Assembly: GCA_934373235.1 (NCBI GenBank) | Contig: CAKROW010000118.1 | Span: forward strand, 1-5,423 | Source: an uncultured Blautia sp. | Lineage (GTDB): Bacteria > Bacillota > Clostridia > Lachnospirales > Lachnospiraceae | Reading direction: 5' to 3' | Length of the DNA: 5,423 nt | Shown here: positions 5,361 through 5,423 of the stretch, one piece after another | Layout of the letters: the number at the start of each line of letters is the position of its first letter | Numbering within the stretch: the stretch's first letter is position 1 | Program-made: the position numbers and the translations under genes | The notes under the pieces: model-generated | The model's database searches: none | Told to the model about the DNA's origin: nothing | Seen by the model: only the letters and a program-made list of their open reading frames with translations

Positions 5361-5423
5361 CTACTTCTCCTTATCCATTGCCATATGTATCATTTTCTCG
5401 AAGGATTCTCTGAAATGCTCATC
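5361..5423 (-). CDS. C-terminal end of an unidentified protein (runs off the right edge)
   Basis: The last 20 codons of a minus-strand gene end in TAG at 5361-5363, with the ending DEHFRESFEKMIHMAMDKEK. This looks like a charged amphipathic helix; it is too short to name a family. It is accepted as coding because its stop lies 6 bases before the DUF1653 ATG and the DUF1653 ribosome site lies within its final codons, a typical operon arrangement. Confidence 0.5.
   Translation of the reverse strand, partial: DEHFRESFEKMIHMAMDKEK

Overview
The window reads as low-to-mid GC Firmicutes DNA, most likely a gut Clostridia member of the Lachnospiraceae type. The grounds are strong AGGAGG-type ribosome binding sites, the codon use, and the protein families present (IS21-type IstA, Tn916/phage-like tyrosine recombinase, DUF1653, WYL regulator). 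This placement is inference, since no rRNA or other marker gene is present. Every intact gene is on the minus strand. The only plus-strand coding signal is a gene remnant.

Left part (1-357): the first 64 codons of a GNAT acetyltransferase run off the left edge in AT-rich DNA (52 of the first 180 bases are G or C). A possible 41-codon reading frame ends just before it and carries a perfect 12-bp inverted repeat at its start.

Middle (358-3297): a collapsed mobile-element zone. A tyrosine recombinase keeps its core-binding and catalytic domains but has lost its N-terminal arm-binding part. Directly upstream of it lies an IS21-family remnant. Its istA has a Trp-to-TGA nonsense codon and lacks its last part, and istB is missing. 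The right-hand end of the remnant keeps three GGAAACC repeats. Just outside that end, on the plus strand, sits the last ~45 codons of what looks like a LexA/CI-type (S24) repressor. The simplest reading is an integrated element (integrase plus repressor) hit by an IS21 element and then reduced by deletion, with one deletion joining istA to the integrase.

Right part (3298-5423): ordinary chromosomal-looking genes on the minus strand. In transcription order they are the 3' end of an unidentified gene, a DUF1653 protein, a WYL-domain transcription regulator, a 105-residue protein made of 21-residue repeats, and a small XRE-type regulator broken by an in-frame TAG. A wobble-paired hairpin with a T run closes this last pair. 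No RNA gene, CRISPR array or clearly new defence system is visible. The least explained items are the 21-residue repeat protein and the short reading frame with its palindrome next to the integrase.
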